From Pleurodeles waltl (taxonomy: Eukaryota; Chordata; Amphibia; Caudata; Salamandridae): DNA of 64,000 nt. A program made the translations under genes and the position numbers. The notes below the pieces were generated by a model that ran no database searches, was not told the origin of the DNA, and worked only from the letters and a program-made list of their open reading frames with translations. Positions 10,120-21,900 of this stretch are shown here, piece by piece. The DNA lies in the NCBI RefSeq assembly GCF_031143425.1, contig NC_090446.1, positions 1,021,593,066 through 1,021,657,065 on the forward strand. The letters are read 5' to 3'. Within the stretch, counting starts at the first letter, position 1; each line of letters opens with the position of its first letter.

Positions 10120-13100
10120 CTACACCATTTTGTCCCTTAAACTTGCTAATCTCAACCTCCAGATAGACTCGAGAAAACTTGCCACTGGTAGAGCTATCTG
10201 GACGGACGGGTCGCATTTTAAAATTATCTCAGCATGGAGACAGGATCTAACTCCTAATTGTTTGAAGAGCGGGATGAGCCAAAGTGCTCTTTGTTTGTGA
10301 TATGCTTGACAGTGGAAGAAAACGTGTGAAACAGTTTCTTCACTTTTACAACCCATTGGGCAACCTTTAGATCTATTAGTTGAACTGGACCATTTGTACG
10401 TAAGGCAGCACAGAGGAAGAGACCCAATCCTAAACCTGATAAAGAGGGCACGTGCAAATGGAGATAACTTTGCATCCAGGAAGGGCTCAAATTCGTAATG
10501 GCATTTAACAAGTAACAAATTGTCGGACATAGACAATGGAATAGAACCAGCAAATTGTCCAACCTGAACATTGTGCCAGTAAGCATCCTTTAACAGCTGT
10601 GCAGCATTTTTAGGAATAGAAATAGGATCATGCCAATAGGAACCTAACCCCAGACGGGAAAAAGATTGTTCAACAAAAACACACCATTTAGATTTAATAC
10701 TAGAATCACGGCCCACCACATTTAGGAGGCCACACCGAAAAGGGGTTAGGGCATCAGTTGTCCACAGCCGAATCCAAAACAGCAGGGGCCTTAGGGCAGC
10801 AATCTGTGAGATTGAAAAGAGATTTAGGTCCAGGTGAATGGGCAAGGATGGGGTACTCGATGGAACCTTTAGCATCATTTTAAAAAACTGGTTTTCCGCC
10901 CTAGCCAGATTCGCCAGATTACAATGGCCCCAAAGTTCGGCTCCATATAAGGCGGCCCCCCTAGCTTGAGCTTTGTATATTTCCAGTGCAGGAGATATTT
11001 CAAATTTCGGGGAACTAGAAGCAAATCTGACAATTCCACCCGCCCTCTGCTTCAGGCATAATAAAGATTTATGGCGCTGGGCATGCCAAAGATGTGAATC
11101 TTCCACTTTGATACCTAGATAATCAAAGGTACCCACCCTTTCCAAAGGGACATCATCTAAATAAACAGGCCTCTTCATTTTTTTTCTAATATCTCCAAAA
11201 ACCATGTATTTTGTTTTTGCTGAATTAATTGATAACCCATGGTCAGTGCAAAACTCCAGGAATCTGGAGAGCAGCCTAGAAAGGCCCATAGCAGTACGTG
11301 ATAGCAATAGGGTATCATCTGCAAACAGAAGACAGGGGATCTTCTGCCCACTCAGGCTAGGGGCATCACTTTGACAGTCTAAGAGATATGGCAAACAGGC
11401 ATTAATAAACAAGAGAAATAAGGTAGGCGCCAAGACACAGCCTTGCCTCACGCCCCGTGCAGTTGGGAAAGCAGGGGTCAGATCGCCAATGGTACCCCAA
11501 CAGACTTTAGCACAATTATCAGAATAAAGATCCTTGATAATATTAATCATGGAACCCGGAACACCGGTGGTACTAAGGACCTCCCAAAGCTTGGCACGCG
11601 GGACCAGGTCAAACGCAGACTTCAAGTCAACAAAGGCCACAAATAAGTGGCCTTTGTCTACATCTACGGTCTTCCACTTGATGGTGGTAAATCGGAAGAT
11701 CTGATCGATAGTGCTGATCTTGTCCCTAAATCCTGCCTGGAGATGGCTTAAGACCTGATTTTCCATTATCCATTGTTTTAATCTAGTTAGCAACTGGTAC
11801 GAAAAGATTTTCTGCAAGTTGTCTAATAGACTGATAGGCCTATAATTCCCAGGGGAGCTCTTGTCTCCTTTTTTGTGAACGAGGACAATAATCGCCATCT
11901 TCCACGAGAGCGGATAGGATCGGGATGCCATGGCAGTGTTTGATACACTGTTTATATAACGGGTCCACACAGATAGGTCTGATTTGTACAGATCCGAGGG
12001 AATACCATCTTGGCCAGGGGCCCTACCAGATCTTTGAGCGCAAATTGCCATCTCTGTTTCTTTTAGGGTGAAGGGCGGCATTTCAGGCTGGCACAGTGCA
12101 TAATCTATGGGAGTATCATAAAGCTCCATCCGAGAGCCATACAGTTCACGAAAATAAGAGAGCCAGGTTCCTGGGTCGATATGACATTCAGTAGTGGATG
12201 ACAGGCCTGGGTCGCTACGCGCAACCAAAGTCCAAAAGAGCTTGGCGTCGCGAGAGCTAGCAGCCTCCGCCAGACACTTCCATAAATGCTCCTCATATTT
12301 GAGTTTTGATAAAGTGAGAGTAGACACATAGTTCTTTCTCGCATGTGTAATGTCGTCCCGGTTCTTTGCCTTTAAGGCTTCAGATAGAAGATGCTTGGCC
12401 TCCCGGCACTCTTTGTCAAACCATTTGCACCTAGGAGCAGAAGATTTTGTTTGGGATTTGGAAGGTTTAGTGAAAAGCTCCTTAAGTTCCGCAAAAAAAC
12501 CCACATGGGCGGACAAAATTTCCGAGGGAGATAATGCAATGGAGTCCTCAAAAAGTTGGTGACGGGTCATCATGATGCCAAGCTTATGGTTCAGTAAGTC
12601 AGATTTAAAAAATGAGGGCCACTTTACCGCAAGCTTATTAGTGGAAAGTTTTGACAGAACACTTCGGCCAACCAAACCAGCGGGTAGATCAAACAGGGCT
12701 ACGTTATATGCAATTTGCAGGGGGGCGTGGTCACTAGTGCGGGGAAGACCCACCTCTACATTAGTTATGAGATGCCAAACTTGTAAATCCAAGATGACAT
12801 AATCCAAGCAACTACTATAATTACCTCTGAAAAAAGTGGGCCTAGCAGGGTTATCATTAGGGAATCGGCCATTTCCAAAACGGAGGCTGTAGGTAAGTGC
12901 AAGGTCTATTATCTGAGACACCCTAGGGGAAGGAGTGAGTGGCGTACGATGAAATTGGAGTGGGGGAATGTTCCACACTACGTCCTCATCCTGAGTGGAC
13001 TCAGCAAAGGCTGAGCCGAGCACAATTTGGGCGTTAAGATCACCAGCAATAATGACTCGATATTTAGAATGGAATTCTGAAAGAACATTATGCAAGCGAT

Positions 13101-13632
13101 AAATGGTATCAGACTGTTGGTTAAGGGAGCCTGGACGGTTATAGATATTAATACACAGCACAGGGGTACTAGACCTAGGCTGTATTACTATGGCTAAAAT
13201 ATCACAAGAATCAACAGCAATTTCCTTGACCCTAACCATCTCAGACATCTTGACCCAGATACTTAGACCCCCAACCGCCCTTCCCCTGGGGGATCGAGTT
13301 GCCTTTTTTATGAAAGAACGATAACCTAGCCTAAACATACCACCCATTGCCCAAGTTTCCTTGAACATGCAGATAGAGTAAGATTCCACAAAAGCCCCCC
13401 ACTCCGGATCAGGCAGTTTGCTCTTAATACCCGCCACATTCCAGGACAGCAGATACCCTTCAGAAGTTGGAGTGTTACAAGTGGACGTACCAAGATCAGT
13501 ATCAGTAATTAGTTTAGAATTAACTATAGTAGTACAGAGAGAAGCACTTGGATTGGGACCACCTGGGCTGATTAAAGGTCTTTGAGACAGTACAAGTGGG
13601 CCACAGGGTATGCGATAATTAGGGAAGAGTAG
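10120..13632 (-). CDS. LINE ORF2: APE endonuclease and reverse transcriptase, intact frame
   Basis: One uninterrupted frame of about 1170 codons. Endonuclease motifs in order: SWNVAGIKSK, FKETW (catalytic Glu), AGDLNAQI and SDHAPL. RT motifs: NYRPISLLDN, FVDLKSAFDLVP, GVRQGCVLAP and LLFADDTLLL, with all three catalytic aspartates present. The C-terminus carries CPMGCKSEETVSHVFFHC, a CCHC-like zinc motif. It nicks the target and reverse transcribes the element RNA. The frame is open upstream to a TGA at 13633-13635 and overlaps the end of ORF1 by about 60 nt, but there is no ATG before the endonuclease motif; the first methionine (before FKETW) would remove it. Expression may therefore depend on frameshifting or re-initiation from ORF1. 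An uninterrupted frame of this length implies a young copy. Confidence 0.88.
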   Translation of the reverse strand, partial: LLFPNYRIPCGPLVLSQRPLISPGGPNPSASLCTTIVNSKLITDTDLGTSTCNTPTSEGYLLSWNVAGIKSKLPDPEWGAFVESYSICMFKETWAMGGMFRLGYRSFIKKATRSPRGRAVGGLSIWVKMSEMVRVKEIAVDSCDILAIVIQPRSSTPVLCINIYNRPGSLNQQSDTIYRLHNVLSEFHSKYRVIIAGDLNAQIVLGSAFAESTQDEDVVWNIPPLQFHRTPLTPSPRVSQIIDLALTYSLRFGNGRFPNDNPARPTFFRGNYSSCLDYVILDLQVWHLITNVEVGLPRTSDHAPLQIAYNVALFDLPAGLVGRSVLSKLSTNKLAVKWPSFFKSDLLNHKLGIMMTRHQLFEDSIALSPSEILSAHVGFFAELKELFTKPSKSQTKSSAPRCKWFDKECREAKHLLSEALKAKNRDDITHARKNYVSTLTLSKLKYEEHLWKCLAEAASSRDAKLFWTLVARSDPGLSSTTECHIDPGTWLSYFRELYGSRMELYDTPIDYALCQPEMPPFTLKETEMAICAQRSGRAPGQDGIPSDLYKSDLSVWTRYINSVSNTAMASRSYPLSWKMAIIVLVHKKGDKSSPGNYRPISLLDNLQKIFSYQLLTRLKQWIMENQVLSHLQAGFRDKISTIDQIFRFTTIKWKTVDVDKGHLFVAFVDLKSAFDLVPRAKLWEVLSTTGVPGSMINIIKDLYSDNCAKVCWGTIGDLTPAFPTARGVRQGCVLAPTLFLLFINACLPYLLDCQSDAPSLSGQKIPCLLFADDTLLLSRTAMGLSRLLSRFLEFCTDHGLSINSAKTKYMVFGDIRKKMKRPVYLDDVPLERVGTFDYLGIKVEDSHLWHAQRHKSLLCLKQRAGGIVRFASSSPKFEISPALEIYKAQARGAALYGAELWGHCNLANLARAENQFFKMMLKVPSSTPSLPIHLDLNLFSISQIAALRPLLFWIRLWTTDALTPFRCGLLNVVGRDSSIKSKWCVFVEQSFSRLGLGSYWHDPISIPKNAAQLLKDAYWHNVQVGQFAGSIPLSMSDNLLLVKCHYEFEPFLDAKLSPFARALFIRFRIGSLPLCCLTYKWSSSTNRSKGCPMGCKSEETVSHVFFHCQAYHKQRALWLIPLFKQLGVRSCLHAEIILKCDPSVQIALPVASFLESIWRLRLASLRDKMV

Positions 13633-14936
13633 TCAGTCCACGTCAGATGTATCCCCTGTAGTAGCGGGATCTTAAGTACCACTATGTTTAGGATTGTGAA
13701 CCAAAGCAGCCCCATCAATAGGGAAAGGCAACAAGCCCCATCAATAGGAGCAGGAACTGGAACACTGCAGGGGCTTCCCTTGGGCCTAAAAGGATGTGCG
13801 GGCAAGATCTTGTGGCCAATGGCAGGCAGGCGTTCGCGGAAATATATATCAAAATCAGTTTTTAATGTATTGCGGGCTTCCATCTGCAAAAGTCCCCTAA
13901 CTAATTCGGGGTTAGTAAGGTTAATTTTGATGGTATCACGGCCACCGGGACAACCACGTACTCGAGAAGCAAAAGCAATGTCAGAATGAATAATAGAAGC
14001 ACAGCCCCTGGTATGACGAATCCAATATGCCACCTTGTTGACAAGGGAGGAGGTATCTTCTCTGCTATGGGATGTAAGAGGAGGAACATTGCACAAATAA
14101 ATACAATTTGAATTAGCCACATGAGTAGAAGGGGCCACAGCTTGACCAAAGTCAAAAGAGGAGGGTGCTGAACGTACTGCTAGAGTGGCCGGTTGGATCC
14201 TATGGCCTGGCTTGTTAGTGGGGCCCTTGTTGTGGTCCTCACTTGTTGAAGAAATAGCAGGCAGTGCAACCGGGCTCAAAGGACAAGAAGATTGTACCGG
14301 CACAGGAATCAAAGTACGGTGAGGAGGTGAATCAATTTTTTTTAAGAGATTGAGAACCACAAACAATATGCCCTTTAGCTCCCCGACTTCACGTTTTAAG
14401 CTAGAGACTATTGTTAGTACGTCTTCTCCTGGAGGGTCACAGGGAGTGGTAACGTGTGAAGATATCGAAAGTTGGTTGACACCCACCGAGTCAGCCTGGT
14501 CTAAAGTAGAGAACCGATTAGCGCAAGGGATGCCACTGAGAATGAGATCGTAAGAGGTGGCATCTAAGTTGTCCATTAGACCTGGGGGAGTCAAAGGTTT
14601 AGGCAAACCCAACTGACTAGGCGATACAGAAACTTGCACAGGGGAATTCAAGGGCTGGGGATCAATAGAAAGGTTAGGGCCTGCTGTTAGGAACGGGAAT
14701 AAAGTCCCAGATTTCAGTCTCTTGCAGGCCTTGCTCTCCTTTTCCTTAAGAATAGATTCCACCTCCTCAATTAAATGATCAATTTCTCTTGAGACGCAGT
14801 TTGAGTGGACTAGCGCTACTCTGTTAAGTTTTAGGTTTTTAGATTTAGCACCTGCAGCATCAGGACTGGTGTGCGCCTTACGCTTCCCCATGCTTGGCAA
14901 GGGAAGTAAGATAGGTAAGGCAGGGATCATGATCAT
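13572..14936 (-). CDS. LINE ORF1 protein
   Basis: A 454-codon frame directly upstream of and overlapping ORF2. A likely alternative start is the ATG at 14891, giving MGKRKAHTSPDAAG with a basic nuclear-localisation-like beginning. The middle has a predicted leucine-rich helix (IVSSLKREVGELKGILFVVL), compatible with a short coiled coil. The C-terminal third (from ASRVRGCPGGRDTIKINL to YFRERLPAIG) resembles the nucleic-acid-binding segment of LINE ORF1 proteins, with the spacing of an RRM or CTD-like fold; that assignment is by eye only. No frameshift is seen. Expected role: RNA-binding chaperone of the retrotransposition particle. Confidence 0.75.
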   Translation of the reverse strand: MIMIPALPILLPLPSMGKRKAHTSPDAAGAKSKNLKLNRVALVHSNCVSREIDHLIEEVESILKEKESKACKRLKSGTLFPFLTAGPNLSIDPQPLNSPVQVSVSPSQLGLPKPLTPPGLMDNLDATSYDLILSGIPCANRFSTLDQADSVGVNQLSISSHVTTPCDPPGEDVLTIVSSLKREVGELKGILFVVLNLLKKIDSPPHRTLIPVPVQSSCPLSPVALPAISSTSEDHNKGPTNKPGHRIQPATLAVRSAPSSFDFGQAVAPSTHVANSNCIYLCNVPPLTSHSREDTSSLVNKVAYWIRHTRGCASIIHSDIAFASRVRGCPGGRDTIKINLTNPELVRGLLQMEARNTLKTDFDIYFRERLPAIGHKILPAHPFRPKGSPCSVPVPAPIDGACCLSLLMGLLWFTILNIVVLKIPLLQGIHLTWTDYSSLIIAYPVAHLYCLKDL

Positions 14937-15119
14937 GCAGCCATCAGTTTAGACATGACTAGATAGCTGGTCCTTTACTAGTGTAAGAGTCCTTCGTCAC
15001 ACCGATGAAAACTCACAAGACTGTTTTTCGAGGAAAATAAACATTCTTCTGCTATAGTAAATATTTAAGAAGCATATAACTCAACGATACGGTGAGAGAT
15101 AGTCACTTTCCAAGCTAAT

Positions 15120-15866
15120 TGTGATAGATCGAGGAGCATGAAACAGTGATTTAATGGAGCATTTTGACCTTGAAGAATTATAACTGTCTATTAGACAGCC
15201 CACACGATTATGTGCCAAGAGAGACAGCTAAACAAGAGCTTCAACAATATCTGATTGAGAAGCGGGCTCTTCATAGCAAAACAATTGGCTGCTAGCTTGG
15301 ATGTCCAGAATATGACAGTCCAAAATAGTGTTCTGAAAATCAGGAATCCATTTAAGGGCACGATGCTGCATGACGTACCTCAAATGGCGGAAGTGTTTCA
15401 ACAGCACTTTGCAAACATTTATACAGCAGAACAGCTCCCGAAACATAATTACATAATAAACTTCATGACTAAAATTGGACTCCCAGAGTTGACAAACAAA
15501 GCCGCACAAAATCTTGTTCATTCAGTAATACTACAGGAGATTGAGGGAACTGTTAAAGCATTACCTAGGTGCAAGGCCAGCCAGTGCTTCCGGAATTTAG
15601 AACTGTTACTATGGCTATGTTTAATAACATATTGGGCCGAGGTGCTATTCCCATTTAATTTCGCAAAGGGGTCCTGACCTACTTTTTAAAAGTAGAAAAA
15701 CCCTTAGATGACATAATTTGTTCCCGTCCTTTTATGCTGCTGAATACAGAACATAAGATTGTAATGAAAATCTTACCATTACGCATAGCAGAGGTCACTT
15801 TTCACTTGACTGGGAAAGAGCATACTGGATTTATTCATGGATGTCAGTTGTATCATAATACCTATT
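15120..15866 (+). pseudogene. L1 ORF2 fragment cut by the Gypsy LTR
   Basis: The translation gives the L1 linker and RT start: FQQHFANIYTAEQLP, then VILQEIEGTVKALPRCKAS, and in another frame RPFMLLNTEHKIVMKILPLR followed by HTGFIHGCQLYHNT. These match the KSLPRGKSPG, RPISLLN and TGFIPGR blocks of L1. The similarity stops exactly where the LTR TGTGACAGGG begins at 15867, so the Gypsy element probably inserted into an older L1. Frameshifts and stops show it was already dead. Confidence 0.75.
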
Positions 15867-16460
15867 TGTGACAGGGTCAGAGTAATGGAGGCTCACAGGC
15901 GATACTGTGGTGTCTGACGTTTATAAGTTTGACAAAAGTAGGTAACAGTTTTTTCCTCGTTCTACAATTCCTTTCTTCTTCTTTTCCTCCCTCTTTCTCT
16001 TTGTGCTCGTACAGTCTTCACCCTCTTTGTTCTTCTTTCCCCAGGTGGTGACTCAGGAGGCCCATGGAAGGAAAGAAGAATACATAAATGGTTTAGAAGG
16101 TATGTATTACTAATGATATGTTTTCTCTTTCTCTCCCTTTTGTCTGGTCTGTCCCTTTCTTCCCCTCTTTGGGTTTTCTCTTCTCTTTCTTGCTGGCTTT
16201 ATCTTTACCTTTCTGTATTAATGTTTCCTTCCGGTTTCTTTGTTCTCTGTCTCTCTCTCTCACACTCTCTCTCTCTGCTTCTTTTCTTTCTTCCTGGGTT
16301 CAGGTTCAGAAGTTTTATGCTGCTCTTTTCTATTTCCCTGGTTTTCTCTCTTATTTTTATTTTCTTTCTCTCCTCTGTACTTATTATCCTTTCCGTTTCT
16401 GCTGGTTTACAAATTAGTCTGCTGGTCTTTCAGTCTCTTGGTGCCCGTGAGATAGTTTGA
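15867..16460 (-). repeat. Left (3') LTR of the Gypsy element
   Basis: About 594 bp, starting TGTGACAGGGTCAGAG and sharing its whole course with 26349-26939, including a long pyrimidine-rich tract (TTTCTCTTTCTCTCCC and similar). The end is taken at GATAGTTTGA, which corresponds to GATAGTGTGA at the end of the right LTR. The pyrimidine-rich part produces long leucine/serine/phenylalanine frames that are not genes. Confidence 0.75.
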
Positions 16461-17813
16461 AGGATACTAAAAAAAAAAAACAACCATTACTGAACTAAAC
16501 GGTAATAAAGAAACGGACTATATTATGGATGCATTCATATCGTGCTTAATCCGTTCTTCCCCAGTCCTCCTCCCCACGTTCTCGTTATTCCTGGTCCCCA
16601 TCCTGCCTTAGGACCAACCTGACTGGGCCACGCTCTTCCGAGAGCGTGGCCGGTCTGCTCACTCTGCCTCGCCTCCTGCACGTCCCCACAGTGCGTCGCA
16701 AGGGTTGTTTAACCTCTGAAGACTTTGTCGTCTTCGTCCCGGCATCATCTTCTCTGCTCCGCTTTTCTGCCAGTTTCGCCTGCCTTTGCCGTCTTCTCCT
16801 GGAGAATACTTTGCTCGCCCTGGTGAGGTCTTCGTGGGTTTAACAACCCTTCCTGCTTCCGCGTTCATCCTCTCCACATTGGCTGCCGCCATATCTTCTA
16901 TTTCCAGGTCATCATGTCTGGACCTGATGATACCCCCGGAGTATGTCTGTGCCGCACCTCAGATGCTCAACTCAGCACATCCACTCCCCCTGGATTGCGG
17001 CTGTTGGAGCCACTGGATAGATGGATATCTAGAGAGGTAATCTGCATTGGACAGAAGGGAGCCAGGCGAATGTTGCGCCTGGAAGGAAAAAGATTGGAGG
17101 GATAAAAACCACAGGAACGAGGCTGGGCTTGCCAAGATGGCTGCCGGGACGTGATTCCCTCCGGCTCTGCTAATACCCGATTAAAACTGGGCACTTCAGC
17201 AACAACCGAGATGTAAATCTCGATTAAAAAGGGATGTGAGGAGTGGCAGAGCACATCGGCGCCCCCGCTGATGATCACAGCTCTACTGACGCAGAGAAAA
17301 TCGTGAGGTTGCACCCTGGGTCAGGGCCTGGAAACTGGTGCAGGAACACGAGGCACCAAAACTGGCAGTGAAGGTGGGTGAAGTGCCGGGAAAAGGCCTT
17401 CCTCCCTGCCCCCCCTGCGAGCGCCCCCGTGACAGGGGAACAGAGGGTGACTGATGCAGGCAGTGACTGGGGTCTCACTTGGGGGAACCCCCAAAAGTAA
17501 GGTCAGGCACACTAATGCCTGACCCTAACATGGCGACCGTGCAGAGAGATTGAGAAGCGCCAGCACAGAACGAAAGAGCCCAGGGACTCCCTCACGGGCG
17601 TCTATAGCCCATTGAAGATCACATGCATGCAGGCTTTAAAAATACCCCTTTGGAATGAGGGTGGGTGACGGACTAACTGAAAGCAGATCTTTGATACCTG
17701 GAAGCAGTGAACTTTCTGTAAAGGAGCGCAAATTATGGTACGGAGCAGCAAACCTAAGGAAAAGAGACCCCTAACAAAAGGAGGCAAGCAGTCAGGAATA
17801 CTTATCCCTATAC

Positions 17814-18830
17814 ATGCCTCTCAAGAAACAAAACTCCAACAGAGTCTCCAACTACTTCTCACCTCTGGAAGGGAGAACAGCACAGCTGGTTGAAGAGATG
17901 GTCCTCACAAGAGATGACCTCATGGCTTCCTTAAGAGACTTTAAAAAAGAACTGAGAGAAGAATTGAAGACCAATATGGCCTCCACGCTTCAAAAATTAC
18001 AGGCAAATCTTAATGATAAGCTTTCTTCATTGCAACAGGATGTAGACTCCGTTAGACGCTGAGACGAAAACTGAAGAAATGGAGACTTATCTTAACCAGT
18101 TGGATGCTCTTACGCAGACACTCCAGACGGAACCTCAGTCAGCGACACTTCAACAAGAAGATATGGAAAACAGGGCACGACGAGACAACATCAGGATCAG
18201 AAATCTTGCAGAAGGTGCAGAGGGGTCAGACCTTGAAGCATTTGTGGTGGATCTGTTCCAGGAGATCATGAACAAAACGCAGCTTAAAATAAAGATAGAC
18301 AGAATCCATAGCGTGGGCAGCAGCACTTCTGTGGACATGAGACGACCGAGAGATATTTAGAGAGATATTCTTGTTAAGCTACACTCCTTGAAGGTTAAGA
18401 AAGCCATTCTTCAAACCTCACGAAAAATTGACAAAATAACATTCCAGGGAGAAACCTGCTCCCTATTCCAAGACATAGCGCCAGCCACGCTTGCCAGGAG
18501 ACAACAATTCAGGCTCATCATGGATAGACTGAGAGAGGACCACGTATGATACCGCTGGACCTTCCCCTTTGGCCTGGCCTTTGAATTAAATAGTAGACCT
18601 TATCATGTAACAGACCTCACAACAGCAATGTCCATACTTGGTATTCCCCAATCTGGAGAAGATGGTGCAGGGGATCTTGCAGACACAAGTCAGAAAAAAT
18701 CCATTGGTCCCAGACAATGGCTGCCCCGAAAAAATCCCTGAGCACATAGACACAAACCAACAGAGGAAGATCAACCAGGATAATGCAGCGTCACGCCCAC
18801 AAAAACCTTCCTTGATAAAACTCAAATAAC
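17814..18830 (+). pseudogene. L1 ORF1, broken
   Basis: The first frame (17814-18062) encodes a coiled coil (LVEEMVLTRDDLMASLRDFK onward). After a stop the next frame carries NRARRDNIRIRNLAEG, the start of the L1 RRM-like domain, and a third stretch contains FQGETCSLFQDIAPATLARR and a YRWTFPFGL motif typical of the ORF1 C-terminal domain. In-frame stops lie at about 18358 (AGATATTTAG) and 18546. Role in an active element: trimeric RNA-binding protein of the L1 particle. Confidence 0.75.
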
Positions 18831-19199
18831 AGGCAGGCCCCACTACCTCACATACTCCAATATTGAAGCCCAATAATATCTAACCGTTAAGCGACAAAGC
18901 GGAATAAGACCTGCACTCATAATGTCGTTAATAGACTTATGGAGACTTACCCACTCTGGACCTCTTGTCCTTAAATTGTTCATCATTAGTTTTTTTTTTA
19001 GGCGTGGGGAGACCATGTACAATAAGCAAGAGTCGAGATACAGACCCACGTGGGGGGAAAACGAGGAGCATATATCCCATATTGACATTCCGAAGATCGC
19101 AGGAAGATACTACAAGAAAGGAGCACAATAGACCCCGAACCAGCACAACGCTAGCCTCAGAGAGACGACCACACCCATTGTTGATGGAATGGTAGTGAC

Positions 19200-21900
19200 A
19201 ATGCTCGCTTGGAATGTCAAAGGGTTAACGCACCAGTGAAGCGCCACAAAGTATGGAAATATTTAACAGATAACCACTATGATGTAATAGCGCTACAAGA
19301 GACTCATCTTAAAAGAGGAGATGACCATAGGCTCAAACATAAAAAATACCCACAAACCTTCAGATCACCAGCCACGACGAAACATAACGGAGTAGCACTC
19401 ATGTTCCATCAAGCCATACAGTTCCATCCTACAGGCTCCCATACTGACAAGGAAGGTCGCTATATTATGGTGAAAGGAATGATGAGAGGTCGCCGAGTAA
19501 CTTTCGAGTCCATATCTACACTCAAAATGAACCAGGAACAATTCCTACGCAGGTGTCTAGAGACACTGGGAGCCTTTGCGGAGGGGGATATATTCATGAT
19601 GGGGGACTTTAACCTCACGTGGCAAGCAGGCCAAGACAGCACACACCCCCACCGCTCGCCGTTTCGGAACTTCTCACCAGCACTACAACTGGTAATGACG
19701 GAGACTGGCTTCGTTGACACCTGGAGGAAACTTCATCCCAATGACAAAGACTACACTTTTTTTCCCATACTCAAAGGGCATAGTCAAGAATTGACTATGT
19801 GTTCGCTAGCCAAGGGGTAACCCAAGACCTTCTTAAGGGAACGATTCACTCCATCACCCTCTCAGACCATGCCCCAATGGAACTAACAATAGACAGGAGA
19901 GAGAATAAATCAAAAACCCCGCTATGGTACTTCCCGCCCTCTCTGATTAGAGACAAGCCTTCTAGAGAAGATCTACACACCACCATCAGGGAATACTTTA
20001 AACTCAACGACCCAGCAGATACCAATCTTAGTATAACATGGGATGCCTTCAAGGCAGTTTTAAGGGGGAAGTGTATCTTTCTAAATGCGGCCCTAAATAA
20101 ACAGAGAAGACAGGAGCGACTTGTATTAGAGACAGAACTACAAGCCACTGAAGCAGCTCATAAAACTCACCCGACTCTACCCCTGCGACGCACGATGACA
20201 GCCTTGAGGGGCAAATAAACACTATATATGCCAATAGAGCAGAACTTACATTACTACGTCTGCAAAGACTGACATATGAACAAAGTAACAAAGTTGGATC
20301 ACACCTTGCCAGACAATTACGAGTGAAAAAAGAAAAGTAACATATAGGGGACATTAGACACCCCACTAATGGTCTGACTGATTCAGAAGTAGAAAAGGCA
20401 AAAATATATAGCGTGTTCTGTTGTGACCTATACACAGCAGACACCACTTCTGAAACTATCTTACATGGTTAGGGAGGATCAATGCAATTAAAATGACACT
20501 TCTGCCCAAGATACTTTATATGTTTCAGAGTCTCCCTCTGGAAGTGGACCGTGCCTTCTTCTCAGCCCTTCGCACTCTTCTGGTGCGATTTATATGGCAG
20601 GGAAATAAAGCCAGACTCTCAAATAAAATGCTGAGTATGCCTAAGGAGAGAGGCAGCCTGGGCCTGCCAGACTTTTAGGTATATTACAAAGCTGCCCAAT
20701 TAAGAGTGGTCACAGAATGGTCCCGTAGGGAATCTGATAAACACTGCTCCATATGGACCGGCCTGTGGTGGGGAGGGTGATCTGGGATGTGTTGTGGAAG
20801 CCTAAGACATACTGTCCCCGTAACGCATACCTTAGCATACCAATGAAAACAACACTTAAGGTCTGGGACGAAGTAACAAACACAAGAAACTGGACGACCT
20901 TCCCTTACCCACACACACCACTACACTTTAATCCAGCTTTTCCCCCTGCTGTACAGTCAGGACCATTTGATAAATGGCGTGAGGAAGGATGCTTGATTTT
21001 AGCAGATCTGTCCCACAATACTGATATAATCTTGTTTGAGAACTGTAAGAGAGAATTCAGTCTTCCACCAACCGAATTCTATCACTATACTCATCTACGT
21101 CACTGGGCATTGAAACCTGAAAACCAACAAGCAGCCACAAGGGAACTCACACTTTTTGAAAAATTAATTCGTAGGGCAGGATCCCCAAAAGGGATTATCT
21201 CCCATCTTTATGCTTTGTTAACAACCACAGGCCACATGAAGAGGCCCCGCAACTACCACTTCTGGGAACAAGTGTAGGGAGAAGAAATTCCTGACACGCA
21301 ATGGGAGAATTTATACTGATATATCCGGAGACACAACCGCTCTATGACCTTGAGAGAGGCACATTATAAGATTTTGTATGACTGGTATCTTTATCCTACT
21401 AAATTGAAGAAAATATTCCAGACCACTTCAGGTCTGTGCTGGAGAGGGTGTGGAGCACAAGGTGATTTCAAACATATATGGTGGGATTGTCCCACGATTC
21501 GCCCTTCTTGGAATGAAATCCTGGCCCATATCAAGGATATACTGGGCTATCCCATAGAGATTACAGACCGCTGCGCATTCTCGGAATTTAGGGATGACGC
21601 TCTCCAACATCAAACAGGAGCAGATAGGGCCATTAAGTGGCTCTGCCTGGGGCCGCTAAAATGGCGATAGTGGCGGCCTGGAAAAAACAAGAAGCTCCGG
21701 CGAGCGATCACTCAGTGGCAGAACTGTCTCTGGCGAGCGCTAACCACAGAAAGAATGATGGACATCTTTGCAGATGATTTTAAAAACTTTGAATATAAAT
21801 TGGGTCCATTAGTATCCTATCTATCCAGAGGCCTCCCGCTGACTGTATGCCCACCCAGAATTAGATCCCTGCATCTATTTCAAATCTAAGAGCGGTAGAT
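19200..21900 (+). pseudogene. L1 ORF2, internally deleted
   Basis: The start encodes LAWNVKGLTHQ and, after a 1-bp shift, VIALQETHLKRGDD, MGDFNLTWQAG and LSDHAPMELT, so the APE endonuclease motifs are present. The linker follows (CIFLNAALNKQRRQERLVLE). At about 20470 the reading jumps from the pre-RT linker straight to RINAIKMTLLPKILYMFQ, the post-RT thumb region, so the catalytic RT blocks (SLDAEKAFD, YADD) are absent: roughly 1.2 kb deleted by comparison with the L1 at 36170-39967. The C-terminal domain continues to about 21900 with a cysteine pair (LCWRGCGAQGDFKHIWWDC). Confidence 0.8.

Larger units (their letters stand above)
9602..15000 (-). mobile_element. Non-L1 LINE retrotransposon with both ORFs, minus strand
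   Basis: The element has two long ORFs (ORF1 13572-14936, ORF2 10120-13632). The sense 3' end lies near 9602, where an AATAAA-type signal (plus-strand TTTATT at about 9622) precedes a short tetranucleotide tail read as AATGAATGAATG. A simple-repeat tail rather than poly(A) is typical of CR1/L2/I-type LINEs and unlike L1. The 5' boundary near 15000 is a guess because no target duplication was found. The clade was not identified: the APE endonuclease, RT and C-terminal CCHC-like motif fit the I/Jockey/CR1 side of LINE diversity. Confidence 0.75.

Noticed and set aside
16113..16460. Leucine/serine/phenylalanine-rich frames resembling membrane proteins (also at 26639-26935)
   Set aside because: They come from the pyrimidine-rich tract shared by the two Gypsy LTRs in three frames at once; there is no start context or conservation.
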